Origin: Deltaproteobacteria bacterium
GTDB taxonomy: Bacteria > Desulfobacterota > Dissulfuribacteria > Dissulfuribacterales > QOAL01
Reading direction: 5' to 3'
Length of the DNA stretch: 7,600 nucleotides
Assembly: GCA_026996955.1 (NCBI GenBank)
Contig: JALWJV010000047.1
Location: forward strand, 1 to 7,600
The position numbers and the translations under genes are program-made. Below the pieces are notes generated by a model, which was not told the DNA's origin, searched no databases, and worked only from the letters and a program-made list of their open reading frames with translations. Positions 4,845 to 7,600 of this stretch are shown here, piece after piece (the first letter of the stretch is position 1; every line of letters begins with the position of its first letter).

Positions 4845-6431
4845 ATGGCAGAAAAAATCATCATCTGTTTTGATGGCACCTGTAATGATCCAAAAGATGC
4901 CAAACAGGGCAGGAACCTGAAACTGGAACTCAAGGATAGCAGCATTACAAACATCTTCAAACTGCACCTGCTTTTAGGTGGCGAGCCGGAGGTTGGAAAG
5001 AGTCGCTTTTCAGGTCAGAAAAATTTCTATTATCCAGGAGTGGGCACTTACGGTCACAAACTTCACCAGATTTTCAATGCAGCCCTTGCCCCGCCCCGCC
5101 AGGATGTTGGGCATATTATACGAAATGCAGCAAAGGATCTTGCAGCCGCCTACAACCAGGATGATGAGGTATTTATATTCGGTTTCAGCAGGGGTGCTGC
5201 CATTGCCAGGCGTTTTGCCGCTGTAATAAATGAAAATGTAAGGAAATTCAGACCAGACTGCCCCAGAATCCGGGTACGTTTTCTGGCAGTATTTGACACT
5301 GTGGCATCAATCGGCATTCCAAACCTGGATGATGACAAAAAACCTGTGTCAGACGTTGTTTTTGAAAACTGCACTGTCTCATCAAATGTTGATGAGGCAC
5401 TGCACATGGTCTCTCTTGATGACAAACGCACCGCCTTCATGCCCACCCTGATGGCCTATGACAGCAGACGGGTGACAGAGATCTGGTTTCCCGGTGCACA
5501 CTCAGACGTTGGCGGCGGTTTCCGCTATGACGGGCTTTCAGACATTGCCCTTGACTTCCTTCTGAACGAACTCACCATCCGGAAGCTGGGACTTAAAATG
5601 CGCACCCCGGCATCACTGAACTTCGGTGCCAAATCATACCAGAAGATTGGCCTTGCCTATGATGACATGGCAATTCAGCCAAACCCGCTGGGTAAATCAC
5701 ACCAGCAGGAACGGGCATGGCTTTTTGGCTGGACACTTACAGACAGGGATCTCAGGGTGCATGTTGAGGATGAAAAACCGGCAGACCCGTCTGAACTGTA
5801 TCCCCTTGTCCACTATACGGTTGTTGAGCGAATAAACGGGATTCGCGACTACAGGCCCGTATCCCTCAGCAAACTTACTTTGCACGGCAAGACAATAAAC
5901 CAGGTCATGCATCGCATCTGGAGGCCTGACGGGGGACCCTACCAGCAGGTAAAGGGGCTTGAAGAACATCTGAGAAAGGGGCCTCCGGCACCAAAAAAAT
6001 TCAAACCTGGTGAATCCAGGCTGGTTACAGTATATGCCAACCAGAAGTACAACCGCTCCTATGTCCAGTGCAACCCCGGAGAGGCATACAGCTTCTCCGT
6101 TGCCATGAACCAGACCTGGTTTGACAGCGGAATTGCCTGCGGTCCTGATGGCTGGGACCGTGATTCCCAGGACTTCCCCTGGTACAAGGAAATTCCCATA
6201 AAATACATGGAGGATGAGCGCAGATGCCCTGATGCCGACTGGTTTGAGCTGGTTGGAGTGATCGGGAAGCGCGAGCAGGAGCCCTTCCGGGTACTGCACC
6301 ATACGGAAAATGGACGGCCGCTCAGGATATCAGGCCGCAGCGGGGAGATGTTCTTTTTTGCAAATGATCTTGAAGACCGGTATTCCAACAACCTGGGACT
6401 AATTCAGGTCAGGGTGACAAGGGTGGAGTAA
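4845..6431 (+). CDS. DUF2235 (Tle1-like) alpha/beta hydrolase with C-terminal LecA-like domain
   Basis: The 528-residue protein (starting MAEKIIICFDGT) belongs to DUF2235, the family of type VI phospholipase effectors of the Tle1 group and related lipases. Residues about 4-330 form the hydrolase: IICFDGTCND (6-15), nucleophile elbow GFSRG (113-117, Ser115), AVFDTVASIG (148-157, probable acid Asp151), and WFPGAHSDVGGG (214-225, probable His219). Residues about 390-528 resemble the galactose lectin PA-IL/LecA: VYANQ...NPGEAYSF (396-417), GPDGWDRD (433-440), CPDADWFELVGVIGK (461-475), and a final NDLEDRYSNNLG (507-518) whose Asp508, Asn515 and Asn516 have the spacing of LecA's calcium- and sugar-binding Asp100, Asn107 and Asn108. 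No signal peptide or membrane segment is seen, so export would need a type VI-like route; none is encoded here. Lipase activity and sugar binding are inferred. Confidence 0.9.
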   Translation: MAEKIIICFDGTCNDPKDAKQGRNLKLELKDSSITNIFKLHLLLGGEPEVGKSRFSGQKNFYYPGVGTYGHKLHQIFNAALAPPRQDVGHIIRNAAKDLAAAYNQDDEVFIFGFSRGAAIARRFAAVINENVRKFRPDCPRIRVRFLAVFDTVASIGIPNLDDDKKPVSDVVFENCTVSSNVDEALHMVSLDDKRTAFMPTLMAYDSRRVTEIWFPGAHSDVGGGFRYDGLSDIALDFLLNELTIRKLGLKMRTPASLNFGAKSYQKIGLAYDDMAIQPNPLGKSHQQERAWLFGWTLTDRDLRVHVEDEKPADPSELYPLVHYTVVERINGIRDYRPVSLSKLTLHGKTINQVMHRIWRPDGGPYQQVKGLEEHLRKGPPAPKKFKPGESRLVTVYANQKYNRSYVQCNPGEAYSFSVAMNQTWFDSGIACGPDGWDRDSQDFPWYKEIPIKYMEDERRCPDADWFELVGVIGKREQEPFRVLHHTENGRPLRISGRSGEMFFFANDLEDRYSNNLGLIQVRVTRVE

Positions 6432-6512
6432 GCGCGTTTTTTTAGTGTATCTATTCAGCGTGGTAAATGGTCTTAAATTCGTATAATAAATACGCACAAC
6501 AGGTACACTAAA
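6432..6512. repeat. Convergent spacer with a 9-base inverted repeat and small hairpin
   Basis: Between the hydrolase stop and the small-protein stop, TTTAGTGTA (6441-6449) and TACACTAAA (6504-6512) are perfect inverted copies 54 bases apart; the right copy runs over the small gene's TAG. Inside, CGTAT (6480-6484) and ATACG (6490-6494) form a 5-bp hairpin with loop AATAA. A run of seven T's (6437-6443) follows the hydrolase gene but has no adequate stem before it, so it is not called as a terminator. TATAAT occurs at 6482-6487 without a good -35 box or a gene to serve. Confidence 0.5.
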
Positions 6513-6759
6513 TATCTACAGGAAATGCCACTGCCTGATCTGCCCCGATACGCTCAGTCGGCCTGTAAGGTGTAAAATTCAACCTTTTGCCGCCTGACTT
6601 GCCTGCATTTTCCTTTCTGGTGCTGTTTTTTGCAGATTTCCGGGCTGTTCCGCTTTCAGCAGCACTGCTTTGGGCAGCCCATGACACTCCCCCGCAAACC
6701 AGGAACAGGACTGTAATGACAGGCACGGCTGTCTTTTTCAATACGGCAAAGTCAGGCAT
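6508..6759 (-). CDS. Small secreted protein of unknown function, coupled to nadK
   Basis: The product is 83 residues. MPDFAVLKK is followed by a hydrophobic core (TAVPVITVLFLVCGGV, 10-25) and a likely signal peptidase I site after SWA (28), so the mature peptide is about 55 residues and periplasmic or secreted. Cys22 is not in a good lipobox (FLVC has Val at -1), so a lipoprotein is unlikely. The mature part is a Ser/Lys/Ala-rich, probably disordered linker (about 30-58) ending in a more structured-looking tail, LNFTPYRPTERIGADQAV then AFPVDI (60-83). Its ATG (6759-6757) overlaps the nadK stop by 8 bases in ATGCCTGA, indicating translational coupling and one transcript. GGGAG lies 12 bases upstream, a rather long spacer. 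I do not recognise the family. Reality as a gene is supported by the signal peptide and overlap. Confidence 0.7.
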   Translation of the reverse strand: MPDFAVLKKTAVPVITVLFLVCGGVSWAAQSSAAESGTARKSAKNSTRKENAGKSGGKRLNFTPYRPTERIGADQAVAFPVDI

Positions 6760-7579
6760 GTTCTATCTTCACTCCCTCTGTCCATCCAAGTTTTTCTCTT
6801 AATATGGCAAAATAATCCCTCTCAGGAGAACTTATGAGATTCAGGTAACCCGGTGCCTTTTCAATGATAATCCGGTCACCCTCATAAAGCTCCCGGCCAA
6901 CCTGACCGTCAACGATCAGGCTTATCTCTTCAGGGGCGTATTCAATGTGTATGGTAACAGGACATTCCCCTGGAAGCACCAGCGGACGGGAACTCAGCGC
7001 AAAGGGGCAAATGGGGGTTATGACCATTGCTTCAAGGGCAGGATGAATAATGGGGCCGCCTGCTGAAAGGTTATAGGCAGTTGATCCGGTTGCTGTTGAG
7101 ATAATGAGGCCGTCTCCCCGGTAGGCACAGAGAAATTTGTCTCCAGCCCAGGCAGGCAGTGTAATCATGCGCCCCATGGCTCCCTTGTTGATCACCGCAT
7201 CATTAAGGGCAAAGTAGTGGAAATCATCATGATGCCTGCTCTTTACGGTAACAGCAATCATCATGCGCCTCTCCAGCTCAAAGCGCTCTTCCACCAGTGC
7301 ATCCAGAGCATTAAGCATCTCGTCCAGCATGATCTCGGTGAGGAAACCCAGGGAACCTGCATTAATGCCAAGAAGGGGAAGGCCAAGGTGGTATGCCCTG
7401 GCGGCAACGTGAAGCAGAGTTCCATCCCCGCCAACCACCACCAGGGCCTTACTTTCCGGATCCACCTGGTCATGGCTTATGGACACACCGCGCCTTTCAA
7501 GATGCTGTTCTATGATATTGGCAGCCTCTGCAGGGCGTTGAGCGCCCTTCTTTATTATCAGGCTTATCTTGTTAATCAT
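6752..7579 (-). CDS. nadK: NAD kinase
   Basis: NAD kinase phosphorylates NAD to NADP in the cytoplasm using ATP or polyphosphate, and is the only route to NADP in most bacteria. The 275-residue protein is normal length. It shows the diagnostic GGDGT (50-54, Asp52 being the catalytic residue), GINAGSLGFLTE (71-82), LNDAVI (125-130, the NAD-contacting Asn-Glu/Asp pair), and the long glycine-rich signature DGLIISTATGSTAYNLSAGG (156-175) continuing to PIIHP (176-180). The tail after 265 is short and variable, as usual. ATG 7579 gives the normal N-terminus (MINKISLIIKK). Only a weak AGG precedes it by a few bases, and the window ends 21 bases upstream, so its promoter is not visible. It overlaps the downstream small secreted-protein gene. 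Confidence 0.98.
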   Translation of the reverse strand: MINKISLIIKKGAQRPAEAANIIEQHLERRGVSISHDQVDPESKALVVVGGDGTLLHVAARAYHLGLPLLGINAGSLGFLTEIMLDEMLNALDALVEERFELERRMMIAVTVKSRHHDDFHYFALNDAVINKGAMGRMITLPAWAGDKFLCAYRGDGLIISTATGSTAYNLSAGGPIIHPALEAMVITPICPFALSSRPLVLPGECPVTIHIEYAPEEISLIVDGQVGRELYEGDRIIIEKAPGYLNLISSPERDYFAILREKLGWTEGVKIEHA

Positions 7580-7600
7580 ATAAACCTAATCAGAATGGTC

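Noticed and set aside
5697..6302. 201-codon open frame antisense to the hydrolase gene
   Set aside because: It lies wholly opposite a clearly conserved coding region; its length follows from the codon use of the real gene.
6437..6443. T run after the hydrolase gene as a terminator
   Set aside because: Only GCGCG precedes it; no stable stem can be formed directly upstream.
6482..6487. Perfect TATAAT as a promoter
   Set aside because: No suitable -35 box stands 16-18 bases upstream and no plus-strand gene follows.

Overview
The window looks like the chromosome of a Gram-negative bacterium with moderate G+C. Protein style (UvrB, NAD kinase, a GspE/PilB ATPase with a four-cysteine zinc site) fits Desulfobacterota or a neighbouring phylum, but this is an impression from the sequences and not a placement. 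There are seven credible genes and no rRNA, tRNA or CRISPR array.

Layout. 1-174 is a gene-free leader. 175-2178 (+) is uvrB, complete. Facing it is a compact type II toxin-antitoxin operon on the minus strand: a ParD-like antitoxin (2704-2486), then a RelE/ParE-type toxin (2479-2204). The operon has a recognisable promoter, strong antitoxin ribosome site, a hairpin over the toxin ribosome site, and an intrinsic terminator lying across the uvrB stop codon. It is visibly A/T-richer than its neighbours and is probably an acquired cassette. 4540-2798 (-) is a complete GspE/PilB-type secretion or pilus-assembly ATPase with no partner genes in view. 4541-4844 is a divergent intergenic region holding the most unusual object of the window. 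4845-6431 (+) encodes a DUF2235 (Tle1-like) alpha/beta hydrolase whose C-terminal part resembles the Pseudomonas lectin PA-IL/LecA. 7579-6752 (-) is NAD kinase, overlapping by 8 bases a small secreted-protein gene (6759-6508).

The intergenic element at 4609-4816 has 13-base terminal inverted repeats flanked by a 5-base direct repeat (TTATA), like a small non-autonomous transposable element. Inside, every arm also fits one branched RNA fold: a closing stem, a long arm ending in an almost perfect hairpin, a second long arm, and a possible 7-base-pair pseudoknot joining the two. The substitutions in three stems are all G-U pairs when read as a plus-strand RNA. It is therefore either a structured-RNA gene or leader upstream of the hydrolase, or a palindromic mobile repeat. 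Its right end appears to supply the -35 box for the hydrolase gene.

How the parts relate. uvrB and nadK are housekeeping genes (nucleotide excision repair, NADP supply). The toxin-antitoxin pair, the structured element and the hydrolase-lectin gene form the accessory layer between them. No functional link between the housekeeping and accessory genes is visible.
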